Below, piece after piece: positions 21,635 to 30,539 of a DNA stretch of 64,000 bases. The stretch is from Omphiscola glabra (Eukaryota; Mollusca; Gastropoda; Lymnaeidae). Each line of letters opens with the position of its first letter. The stretch's first letter is position 1. The translations under genes and the position numbers were made by a program. The notes under the pieces were generated by a model, which made no database searches, was not told the origin of the DNA, and saw only the letters and a list, made by a program, of their open reading frames with translations. The stretch spans positions 13,958,941-14,022,940 of the forward strand of contig OZ024807.1 of NCBI GenBank assembly GCA_964017045.1, read 5' to 3'.

Positions 21635-23566
21635 GGAATCTACCCCCGGTTCACCAAATCCCCTGCACTAATGGATAGCTAGAATGCGGGAGGTTGAGGG
21701 GGAGGATTTGGATATTTGGGGACGTAGCTTCTTTTTATCGCCATGGGCATGGGAAAATAACACACAGAGGTGACACTTATGATTTACAGGGTCTTGATAC
21801 CACCAATCAAAGTTGGGGTAGGGCGGCCTGTTCAACGCATCGTTGCACTGTCGGATCTCTTCCTTCGTGGGGAAGGCTTCCTTCTGGTGGTAACCAGTTG
21901 AATTGTAGATGTTATCCATCGTCCTGTACCCTGGCGCCCTCTCTGGTGTGGGGGGGGGCGCTTTCTCCGAACGTGTTGGGTGGAGTAGTTTCAACTACAT
22001 GTAGTTACACCTGAAATAACAAATTTTTGACAACTGTGGGGGAAAAATGAAGTCCACGGATGTTGATGACGCTTGGCGCATGCGCCTTGTGATGAATAGT
22101 TTTAAACCTAACAACGTGACGTAAACTTAATTATTGTGTTTTCTGAATTTACTGCATCTCCATAACCAGGGGCTTAAATGACATCAAAGGATGGATGAAA
22201 CTTCTTCCTTTTAGTGGGGGGGGGGGGTAATTATACATGTATATGTGTGTACATATTCTTATTTAAAAACACGTTTGGCCAGTCTTATAGGCCCATTAAA
22301 TTTGGGAACATCTAATGGGGGAACAACAATAATAATAATCCCTTCTTCGATCAGTTTCGCCCCTGGTTTCGACACTGACACAATCAGCTCCTCTCCGCCT
22401 TTTGAAATGAGCACCAGCCGGTATCACTGCTTCACTCACTGCGTCACTCACTGCGTCACTCACTACGTCACTCACTGCGTCACTAAACATTTGTCTGGTC
22501 TGGTTTTTTCCGGGACATGTTCTCCGCTATTGTGAATTATGTTACTGCTGACTAGATGTGTGGGCTTTCATCTTAGTTCCACGATCTGTACACGAAGTGG
22601 CTATTGGTACACGGGTACCAATAGGTGCAGTCATCTGTAAATATATTCTTCTAGAGCAGGGGTCGGCAACCTCAGGCACGCGTGCCAAACCTGGCATGCA
22701 TTATAGCGATTTTCATGGGCACTCGGAACACCAAAAAATAAGTAGGCCTATAATGATTTTTAAAAATGTGTTTACAATGGTAGATTTATACGTTATTGGC
22801 ACGCTGAATGAATTAAAAGTCTTACTTTGGCACGCTGAATGAGTTAAAAGTCTTATTTTGGCACGCTGAATGAGTTAAAAGTCTTACTTTGGCACGCTGA
22901 ATGAGTTAAAAGTCTTATTTTGGCTCGCTGAATGAGTTAAAATTCTTATTTTGGCACGCTGAATGAGTTAAAAGTCTTACTTTAACACGCTGAATGAGTT
23001 AAAAGTCTTATTTTGGCACGCTGAAAGAGTTAAAAGTCTTATTTAAGTCTTTATAACAGAACGTTGCTTTTAAAAAAATGATCTAAATCTAAAGCGGATT
23101 TTTGGGCACGGGGGGGGGGGGGGGGGGGGGGGGGGGGCTGTTTTAGGCTAATTTATAAAGATGGGTACATGACGTCGTTTGGGTGTTTTGTTATGTTGCT
23201 GATGACTTTAGGGTTCGGGTTAGGTTTAAGGATAGATTTAGGGTTCAGGTTAGGGTGAAGGATACATTTAGGAAGTTTTTTCATTATTTTTAAACGTTTT
23301 ATTCTTAATTTTACGGGTCGTGTCAACCAAGATGGCGGCCATGGTAAAAAAAACGTGTACCCATCTCTCTAAATTTACCCTGTTTTACAATGACTTTGAA
23401 CACGATGTGATTCGAGCATATATATAATTGTTTAATAATTTTTTTAGTTAGTGATTGATCAAGAAACCCACCGGTTTGGTTTGATGGCATCGTCGGAAGT
23501 CACCCAAAGTGGTGCGGACATGTTTGGAGCAGATTCGCACTGGTGCAACCAGCAGTACAAATTCAT
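15525..23566 (-). CDS. Gene B: unrecognised protein of about 236 aa, 7 exons, probably ciliary
   Basis: Minus-strand exons in transcript order: 23566-23472, 21923-21788, 18947-18797, 18153-18077, 17391-17305, 16746-16649, 15591-15525 (stop TAA). Junction phases 2,0,1,0,0,2 are mutually consistent over 711 nt. The five downstream exons are well supported. The first exon and the acceptor of exon 2 (after GGTACAG at 21924) are less certain; an alternative exon 2 acceptor lies near 21940, and a second in-frame ATG at 23521 would give 221 aa. The protein is Tyr/Pro/Arg/Lys-rich, with no signal peptide or membrane span. Short motifs include FDWWYQDP, LPNRYPYSY and EPLWVPYKS. I do not recognise the family. 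Head-to-head placement with RSPH1 across an X-box suggests an axonemal or cilium-associated protein (inference). Confidence 0.65.
15705..15945. repeat. 33-bp minisatellite
   Basis: About 7 copies of a 33-bp unit with core TTCTCTGTGTGGATAAATAT; the first three are near identical and the later ones diverged. Lies in the last intron of gene B. The rest of that intron to 16648 shows no gene or element I can name. Confidence 0.8.
16780..17010. repeat. 24-bp minisatellite next to a gene B acceptor
   Basis: About 9-10 copies of a 24-bp unit with core TGCATGTGTCGTTATACAGG. Its edge lies about 33 bases from the acceptor of the gene B exon at 16649-16746. The spurious open frames here on both strands come from the repeat period being a multiple of 3. 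Confidence 0.85.
17590..18050. repeat. 42-bp tandem repeat with degenerate flanks
   Basis: Core of about five nearly identical 42-bp units (about 17690-17900) containing CTGCCAGAACCAATTTCC, flanked by diverged relatives out to about 18050. Lies in the gene B intron between 17391 and 18077. On the gene strand each unit contains TTCTGGCAG, a weak acceptor-like string. Confidence 0.85.
19165..19359. mobile_element. hAT-like MITE, 195 bp, perfect 8-bp target-site duplication
   Basis: Begins CAGGCCTGCACAACATACGG, followed by a GGCCCGCGGGCC palindrome, and ends AGTAGTTCGGGCCTG. Flanked on both sides by ctctataa (19157-19164 and 19360-19367). Termini and duplication length fit the hAT superfamily. 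Lies in the gene B intron between 18947 and 21788. Confidence 0.8.
19600..19790. repeat. Long poly-C tracts
   Basis: Uninterrupted C runs of about 20 bases near 19617-19638 and 17 bases near 19769-19786. Likely length-polymorphic and hard to assemble. Confidence 0.7.
19907..20850. repeat. 34-bp minisatellite, about 27 copies
   Basis: Unit of 34 bp containing GGCCTAGGCGTGGGAAGTCT followed by TTGTCTTTACAGTA. Very homogeneous; variants such as TCCTTGTGTTTACTG recur at intervals, which suggests higher-order copying. Runs directly into the 16-bp array that follows. Lies in an intron of gene B. Confidence 0.95.
20850..21375. repeat. 16-bp minisatellite, about 32 copies
   Basis: Unit AGAGCATGGTCCCACC with A/G variation at the CCACC/CCGCC position. 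Three units make 48 bp, so long open frames appear on both strands; these are repeat artefacts rather than proteins. It abuts the 34-bp array at the string GTGGGAAGAGCATGG. Confidence 0.95.
21593..21633. repeat. Poly-T tract of about 41 bases
   Basis: Uninterrupted T run. No recognised element body next to it, so I do not call it the tail of a retroposon. Confidence 0.8.
22657..23046. mobile_element. hAT-like fragment whose interior has expanded into a 31-bp tandem array
   Basis: Starts with CAGGGGTCGGCAACCT and GGCACGCGTGCC, typical of hAT 5' ends. From about 22798 to 23046 the segment GGCACGCTGAATGAGTTAAA is repeated 8 times with a 31-bp period. The expected 3' terminal repeat (ending in GACCCCTG) and a target-site duplication are absent. 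Lies in the first intron of gene B. Confidence 0.65.
23110..23137. repeat. Poly-G tract of about 28 bases
   Basis: Longest of many G or C runs in this window. Could form a quadruplex; its length is probably polymorphic and sequencing-sensitive. Confidence 0.7.
23146..23379. mobile_element. MITE with TTAGGG-like core, perfect 8-bp duplication
   Basis: 234 bp with ends GGCTAATTTATAAAGATGGG and CCATCTCTCTAAATTTACC as inverted repeats, flanked by ctgtttta on both sides (23138-23145 and 23380-23387). The interior has TTTAGGGTTCGGGTTAGG and CAACCAAGATGGCGGCCATG. Lies in the first intron of gene B, under 100 bp from its first exon. Confidence 0.8.
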
Positions 23567-24161
23567 TTTTCCATAGGAAGATTTGTTGACGCAAAGTTCA
23601 TTGCTTTTTTATATATTTGGTAGTCATGAGCCACCAATAATTTTTGCACGTTCTAATATCATAGACCTGGACATCTAAACGTATATGTGTCTATCCCTCT
23701 ATTTATCCAACAATCCATCATCTATTCATCTATCTATATCTCAGTCTGTGTTTCTGTATTCATATATGTCTGTCTGTATTCAATTTTTCTGTAATTATGT
23801 CTGTCTGTATTCAAATTGTTATTGTATTGTTGTCTTTTTGTCATGTCTGTCTGTGCTACCTGATTAAATTATATGAAGTTATAAGCTAAATCCTTTTCAC
23901 TTGCGTGTTGCTTTTCTATAGTTATTACATGTACGTCAAATATGCTTATTAAAATCCAATGTAAACTAATTATGCAGCTGAGAATGTGTCGAGGGTAAAA
24001 TTGATAACTGCTTAGCGTTAATTAAATTATTTTTATAAATCAGTTATTACCTAAATAAATAAGATGCAGTTGTTAGAATAAGAAAGATAACCAATTCTTC
24101 TCCACAGCTCTGTATATTTTTGAGCATGACCTCCCTTCTTAAGTACCGGCTGTTGTGTATT

Positions 24162-24174
24162 GTTACCTAGCAAC
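24162..24174. promoter_or_regulatory. RFX-type X-box between gene B and RSPH1
   Basis: GTTACCTAGCAAC fits the X-box pattern GTNRCC-spacer-RGYAAC with a 1-base spacer. It lies 127 bases before the RSPH1 start codon and 596 bases from the gene B start codon on the other strand. RFX transcription factors drive cilium genes through such sites, and the motif is nearly palindromic, so it could serve both genes. Confidence 0.7.
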
Positions 24175-24300
24175 TGACTCTCTTTAGCGACGGTGGTTAG
24201 GCTACATAGTACATACAGCTCATTTAGGCAGGCAGCGTTTTAGTAGCCCCTTTTGAGGAAAAATATTTCTATCCAACAAAAAACAAAAACAAATTCAAAA

Positions 24301-27300
24301 ATGTCTGACATGGGTTCAGAAGAAATGGAGGAGGAGCAGGCATCCCTGGGTGTAAGTACGAATTAAGATAATTATTAAATTTAATTTATTTAAAATGATA
24401 TCAAATTCTGAAATGAAATTCATTACTATTACCAATGCCAACTGCCCCTATATTATAACTAATATATTACTCTCATTACGATGCGGTTTCTCTCTCACTC
24501 TCTTGCTCTCTGGTCTCAAACAAAGTTTGTTTTTTGTTTTTTAAAAAAGGTATTTCAGAACTGATAGTACTCTCAAACTCAGTTTACATTGCACAACTCA
24601 GTCAATTGTAATTATTAGTAGTAATACAAATACTATTAGTAGTGATAGTCAATAGTGTTCATTCTTAGTACAGTTTTGGTAAGTTCAGGCTATTTACTAA
24701 TTCTAAATCAAGTCTGAACTAGTCACTAAGTGGAGTCACTGGCATTTCGAAGGCCTAGTAAATGATGAAGTGTTTAAAAACATCAACTAAGAAACTCATA
24801 CTCGTGGTTCTACTATTAGGTACTATTAAGCTGTTCATTTCATATTAAACATACCTGCAAGTATAATTGTTACAAATAGGTAAAATTATTTCTAAAAATC
24901 CATGACACCATGAACTTATATTTGATAACTTTACAATTTTTTAAAAAACGAAGTGTTTGAGGGTGATGTGGACTTTATTTTTTGCCACTGTACTGTAGGT
25001 AGTAGGTAAATAACTTTATGCATATTGTCTTTAAACTAACTATTCATACTTATTAAATAAATGGGCTAATTTGTAGAGATAGGCCCTGACGTCTTTTGTC
25101 CCTGGTTCTGATAGAGTCAAAACCCTGGTTCCGATAGGGTCAAAACCCTGGTTCCGATAGGGTCAAAACCCTGGTTCCGATAGGGTCAAAACCCTGGTTC
25201 AGATAGGGTCAAAACCCAGGTAAGGGATAAGTTTAGGGTTCAGTTTAGGTTTAGTGATACATAAGTTTGCGGGTCGCGGCAACCAAGATGGCGGTCACAG
25301 TACTATCTCTCCAAATTTACCAATAAATGATTATTTGGCATATTCCTTGGGCTGGGAAGGCTAGCTGGCAAGAAAAAGCATTATTTAAACTAGTTCAAAC
25401 TAGTTTAGGAAGTCTTAATCTTAATTTTTTATTTTGTGGGGGGGGGGGGGGGTGTTAACTTGAGATGAATCCAAGGAGACTAAAATTAAATATGCTTCTC
25501 ATTGGTAACAAAAACTTTTTTTTTGAGAAATGACATGCTGAAGATGTACAAGAAATAAATCTTAGATACCAAAATTGTCTTATGAACTGTAAATGTCACA
25601 GAGAAGAAGTTGTCTATGTCCACAAGCTGTCACAAACAAATCTTCTGATGGTCAGCAGTGTTATTTCCATGTCAAGCATTATTTTTTTTTTCTTTATCAT
25701 CCTCAGACATATGAGGGAGGGAGAAATGAAAGGGAAGAGCGCCATGGACAAGGAAAGGCTACTCTACCAAAAGGGGACACATATGAAGGCTTGTATGAAA
25801 ATGGGAAACGTCATGGAGCAGGTGTTTACAGGTGAGCTCGGTTTGCCACAGCACCTCACTTCATTCACTTCCATCCATCTCTGTGGTGCTACAGCCCATG
25901 TCGGGCTTTGGTCTTGCATCACCACATCCTTCCACTCAGACCTAGCTGATGCTTTTCTTTTCCAGGCTTGGATTCCCAGCTGCTGTGGATCCATCCCCAC
26001 ATCATCCAACTATCTAAGCCTAGGTCATAGGCTTCATTCACTTCACCTCAGTTTACAATTTCATCCCATTTCCTCGAAATCTATTTTAAAATAAACAAGC
26101 TTCCATTCTCATAGCAAAATGATAAGAAATCATGGTAAATGCAGACAATTGGTGCCATGACATATCACACACCTGCCATTTTGTTTGCCACGACCCATGA
26201 ACTTTTATAATTCCCTGTCACTAAACCTAACCTGAACCCTAATGTATCCTTAATGATAATGGCACCAATTCTCTGCATTATCCGAAATCATAAATCAAGC
26301 ATAATGTATGACGCCATCATCATCATGCAGTCCTATAAGGATATTATAGAACTTGTTTGAATGGAACATACACTTGCTGTGACACAACCAGGGCTAATGT
26401 AATGTCACAAAACTACTGGACTGGATATGTACAACTGTAAAACTATGAGCATATCAGAATTCTTATTAAATTATCATCTGAGAAAATGAAAAATACGATT
26501 ATACTAGGCCAAGCTTGCACTCCCATAGGTAGTGGTGCACAGGGCACAATCCAGTTTATTGGTGCACAGGACACAATCCAGTAAGCACCAATTTAGCTTA
26601 ACGCTTTGTATTTGTAACATAAATCTTTCTTATTTCCCTCCTTTAATCAGTATGAAAAGATAGTTATTTTCCTCAAAAGGCCCTTAGTTTGACTTTCAGC
26701 ACTGGGCAGAACAATGTTTTCTTTTTAAAGCAACTATTTACTTTGATTTCTGTCTTAAAGCATCTTAAAAACTTAAATTACATAATTTAATTTTGTTTAT
26801 GATACTTCACCATCAATAATTTTCATTTTTTAATTATTCATTTAAATTAAATTAAATATAACTTTTATTTTTGTTGCAAATGATTTTTCACCTAATTTAT
26901 TTTTTCAATCAGATTTAAGAATGGTGCCAGATACCTTGGGGATTACATTAACAACAAGAAGCATGGCCAGGGCACATTTATCTATCCTGATGGATCCAAA
27001 TATGAAGGTAGGTCTATTCAAAACTAGCAGCATATCCAGTTAGAAGTTTTAAAAATAATGTTTGTAAAATTTGACTCATTAAAATTTAAAAGATAGGGCT
27101 ACCGGAAATTGTTTGAAATAAATTTCGTAGACGGAAAATTGATTGACGGAAATTTGGTGGAATCTTTTTTTCTGTTCACATGTTAAAATTTTCATCAAAG
27201 TTCTTTTTGAAAGCACTATACCAAATAGTGAAACAAAATAATGCGCTGAAAAACAAATATGACACAAAATTTTTATCGTGTGAACTGAAAAAAAAATATG

Positions 27301-29716
27301 ACCAAATTTCTGTCTACATATTTTCTTTCAAACAAATTTCCGGATACGAAAAGATAGTAATGGATGAGTCAATAGTCTCATTTCGTTTGCTGGTTAGTTT
27401 TCTAATCCAACAAACTTGGTGTACAAATAGTTTAAAGATTTATAGCATAATCACATGACTTATCCTTAAGTCCATTTCTTTTACAAAAATTAACAGGACA
27501 TGATTATTGTAAAAAGTAAAAGCATGAAAAGGAACAAATCCATTTATTTAAAAAATCTTAAGACGCTTTTCAAAGATAGGCCAATATTAAAATGATTTTA
27601 TGAGTCTTATTAGTGAACATGGTATTGCATAAATTTTAATATTTCAATCCATTCCACATTAAAAGATTTTGAAAATGTAAATTTAAAAAATATATTTTAG
27701 CACAACTATTTTGAATTATCTACGACTAAGCTGGAGCTACATATTTAAACAAGTAAAATAACATATTTAATGACTTTTTTCGGGTCCATAAATTTGCTCC
27801 ACTCCCTGTTACATAATATCTTTGGAAGCTCATGATCTACATTATTATTGATACAATTTTATTTTTACTTTAAAGGAAGTTGGGTTGAGGACCAGAGGTG
27901 TGGTTTCGGGAAATATTACTATGTGAATGGTGACACCTATGAAGGGGAGTGGCAGAATCATGTGCGCCATGGACGAGGAACATATGTCTATGCTGCCACT
28001 GGATCTAAATACTGTGGACTCTGGAACAACGGAAAGTGGGAAGGGCAAGGAGAATTGGTTCATGCCAATCACAAGTATGTCGGCCTCTTCAAAGAAAACA
28101 GAGTACGTTTTGAAATAATTGTTTTCTTTTTTAAGTTATGTAATTAAATGAATGCAGCATAATATTTATTTCTCTAATTATGATATAAAACAATTTTTAT
28201 TTTCTATAAATAAAATCTGTACTAAGTGTTATCTGGTAACTATTTATTAGGTGAAAATAAATTTTATTAGTTTATCTAAAGCAGCGATTCTCAACCTGTG
28301 GGTCGCGACCCCTTTGGGGGTCGAACGACCCTTTCCCAGGGGTCGTCTAAGACCTCGGTAAACACAAATACTCTACAGTTATGAAGAATAAACGAAAATA
28401 ATTTTGTGGTTCGGGGTCGCTACAACATGAGGAACTGTATTAAGGGGTCACGGCATTATGAAGGTTGAGAACCACTGATCTAAAGGATTGCTCAGTAAGT
28501 TTTCAGCAGGTTTATTAGTACAATTATTAGGTCTGCACATGTCGCTTCAACTTCTATTTTATTTCAACAGCCGGAAGGACGTGGCAAGTATGTGTTTGAT
28601 ATTGGCTGTGAGCAGCATGGACAATACGCTGTTGTACCTCAGGAAAAGGATGACAAGGCAGATGATGATGAGCCTACTGCTCCCATCACAACAAAGTGGC
28701 AGGCAGGTATAACCACTGCACTTCATGTGAAAACACCAGAAGAAGAAGAGGAGGAGAGGATGTTGGCTGAAGCAGAGAACGTCCGGGCACAGCTAGGTAT
28801 GGTCTCATAATGTTGAGATGGGGGGGGGGGGGGTAGTCTCAACCCAATCTAAATCAAAATCTTATGTCAAAATTAATTTTTGTTAAATAATAATTTGAGC
28901 ATCTTTGTAAGACCCAAATAATTTTCTAATATAGAAAAATATGGCTGGATGGCCGAGTGATCTAAACTGACTTAATCCAAATAACTGGTGGTTCAATCCC
29001 CACCAAAGGCCAAGATAAGCAAAAAAACAACCCAAGCACTCCGGTTGGATGAGACCTGTTAGCCTCTTCTAAGAGAAGGCAAACTCCAAATTCAAACCAG
29101 GAGAAAGAATGATGAATGCATTGATTGTGGGCCCTCAAATATAGAAAGAAAAAAAATATTTCAACTGAAATCTTTCGTTTTTCTAGAATATAATTTTTTT
29201 TAAAAATAAATTCTTGAACTTTGAGTGAAAAGAAATCATTGAAACTCACAGATATTACAAAATATTTTAATGCTATCATACATTAATGTCCTAAGAGTCC
29301 TGTCCTTGATTAAATCAATGGCAATGAAAATATTTGTATAATTAATTTTTTCTTGAACGGTAACTAAATTTAAGAAACTGTATTTTACATCCAATTTTTT
29401 TTTTTAAAAAGAGACAGCTTTTAATAGAATTTACTTGTCCACAGAAGCTGATGCTGTTGCTAAGGCAGCAGCGGAGGAGCAGGCCAAACAGGATGAAGAA
29501 GAAAAAGCAGCTGTTGCAGCCGCACGAGCCGCTGAGGGCGAAGGTGATTCAGCAAATAAAGAAAGGGAAGAACCACCTGATACAGAGGACGGAAATGCTG
29601 AAGGTGCAACCACGGAAGAGGGAGGCGGGGATGAGACCGGAGGGGATGGTGACAATACAGAAACTCTGGCTGAAGAAACAGAGGATGCGGCACAACCAGG
29701 GGATGGGGATGACTAG
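24301..29716 (+). CDS. RSPH1: Radial spoke head 1 homolog (MORN-repeat protein), 6 exons, 331 aa
   Basis: Exons 24301-24351, 25707-25831, 26913-27007, 27876-28102, 28571-28796, 29445-29716 (stop TAG); phases 0,2,1,0,1; 996 nt. The protein opens [13 protein letters not shown], like vertebrate RSPH1, then has about six to seven MORN repeats from residue 18 to about 180 ([65 protein letters not shown]), followed by the conserved [15 protein letters not shown]. The C-terminal half is acidic and Ala/Glu-rich, variable in this family. Human RSPH1 is about 309 aa, so the length fits. RSPH1 is a radial spoke head component of 9+2 axonemes; loss in humans causes ciliary dyskinesia with central-pair defects. 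Shares its 5' flank with gene B. Confidence 0.97.
25064..25321. mobile_element. RSPH1: MITE with internal 22-bp tandem expansion, in RSPH1 intron 1
   Basis: Ends GGCTAATTTGTAGAGATAG and CTATCTCTCCAAATTTACC, flanked by aataaatg on both sides (25056-25063 and 25322-25329). Same family as the copy at 23146. Inside, a 22-bp unit with CAAAACCCTGGTTCCGATAG is repeated about 5 times, followed by the shared TTTAGGGTTCAG and CAACCAAGATGGCGG blocks. Confidence 0.8.
25437..25452. repeat. Poly-G tract
   Basis: About 16 G's in RSPH1 intron 1, on the sense strand. The rest of intron 1 (24352-25706), outside the MITE, shows nothing recognised. Confidence 0.6.
25875..26030 (-). mobile_element. 5'-truncated LINE 3' end, in RSPH1 intron 2
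   Basis: The minus strand encodes [18 protein letters not shown] sequence and ends at the string found at the 3' end of the 2.9-4.7 kb LINE, near CTGTAGCACCACAGAGATGG. About 155 bp remain, typical of a 5'-truncated insertion. Confidence 0.7.
26134..26283. mobile_element. MITE, 150 bp, perfect 8-bp duplication, in RSPH1 intron 2
   Basis: Ends GGTAAATGCAGACAATTGG and CCAATTCTCTGCATTATCC with inner GGTGCCAT inverted; flanked by gaaatcat at 26126-26133 and 26284-26291. The interior carries, in reverse, the CCTAACCTGAACCCTAA string seen forward in the 23.1 and 25.1 kb elements. Intron 2 otherwise looks unique. Confidence 0.75.
27097..27348. mobile_element. Foldback MITE, copy 2, in RSPH1 intron 3
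   Basis: 252 bp, homologous to the element at 10389. Starts GGCTACCGGAAATTGTTTG and ends CAAATTTCCGGATACG. Flanked by a perfect 9-bp repeat aaaagatag (27088-27096 and 27349-27357). A 9-bp duplication is typical of Mutator-like elements. No coding content. The rest of intron 3 shows nothing. Confidence 0.75.
28282..28477. mobile_element. SPIN-like hAT non-autonomous element, in RSPH1 intron 4
   Basis: 196 bp flanked by a perfect 8-bp duplication atctaaag (28274-28281 and 28478-28485). Terminal repeats CAGCGATTCTCAACCTGTGG and AAGGTTGAGAACCACTG, then GTCGCGACCCCTTTGGGGG and GTCGAACGACCC, and near the 3' end AACATGAGGAACTGTATTA. From memory these blocks match SPACE INVADERS (SPIN), a hAT family known for horizontal transfer among tetrapods and reported in a pond snail and a triatomine bug. 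No database search was run. Confidence 0.8.
28819..28833. repeat. Poly-G tract just after RSPH1 exon 5
   Basis: About 15 G's, starting 22 bases after the exon 5 donor. G runs just inside introns can act as splicing enhancers in animals; here it may be only a microsatellite. Confidence 0.6.
28942..29140 (+). mobile_element. tRNA-derived SINE, in RSPH1 intron 5
   Basis: Begins GGCTGGATGGCCGAGTGATC, an A-box like that of class II tRNAs, and about 50 bases on has GGTTCAATCCCCACC, a B-box. A non-tRNA body follows, containing CTTCTAAGAGAAGGC. No poly-A tail is seen, and it does not fold as an intact tRNA, so it is a SINE rather than a tRNA gene. Confidence 0.7.
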
Positions 29717-30239
29717 AAACATTATATGATAGCAATTATACTTTTTGTTAAATATATAAAAATTCAGCTATATTTAATGTAAGTATTATTTATTGCTAAA
29801 ATAACTTCCAAGCAATAACCTTTACAAATATTTCTTACAAACTCATGCGCAATTAAAGTTTACGATAATTTTCTTTGTGACTTTTGAACTGTAAATGCTT
29901 ATACATTTCTTTGGAAACAGTTAAATATTTATGGACTTGTTAAATCTGTAAATTTTTTAAATGATAATAATAATTTTGGAATAGGCCTATATTTATTTTT
30001 TTTCTGCAAAGTATAATTAATATTTTGCCGGCACTTTCAGTATTTTTACAAACATCATCAAGTATGTACATCATTAAGTTAAATAGTTGTTTCTATTTAT
30101 AAATTTATCTTATTTAAATTGTGCAGGTACAAACATTTTTTTGTATATTTATGAGATTTAAATTCATCAATAACTTTATACAAAATACAAACTTTACTGT
30201 ACAAATCTGCCTTCTACCGATCTGATAATTGTTTACACA

Positions 30240-30245
30240 AATAAA
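30240..30245 (+). terminator. RSPH1: Candidate RSPH1 polyadenylation signal
   Basis: AATAAA about 520 bases after the stop codon, followed by a T-rich stretch. Earlier variant signals such as AATTAAAG near 29852 could also be used. Confidence 0.35.
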
Positions 30246-30539
30246 TTTGTGCATGAAATCATTGATTTGTGATTTATTCACTTCACACTATATCCCAAGA
30301 GTTTCATTACGTAAATAATAATAAAATATTCAGTAAATCCTAGAGTTTTTATTGTCAATTCTACAAAGCAAATTTATCATTTGATTAAAATTAAACTGTG
30401 AGTCTGAGAAATATTTTTAAAGATTGAAAAGAAATTTTACATTTTAAAAACAATTGATTTTGCTAAAGATTGCAGTTTTAATCACTTAATTTTTTTACCA
30501 ATAGACATCTAAATTATCCCATTATCATCATTCAGATCC

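Noticed and set aside
23458..23575. Plus-strand frame MASSEVTQSGADMF ending in TAG
   Set aside because: Open on plus after a T-rich AG, but no upstream plus exon fits; the minus reading gives a start exon that joins gene B in phase.
28942..29030. tRNA gene
   Set aside because: A- and B-boxes are present but stems do not pair well and a non-tRNA body follows; called a SINE.
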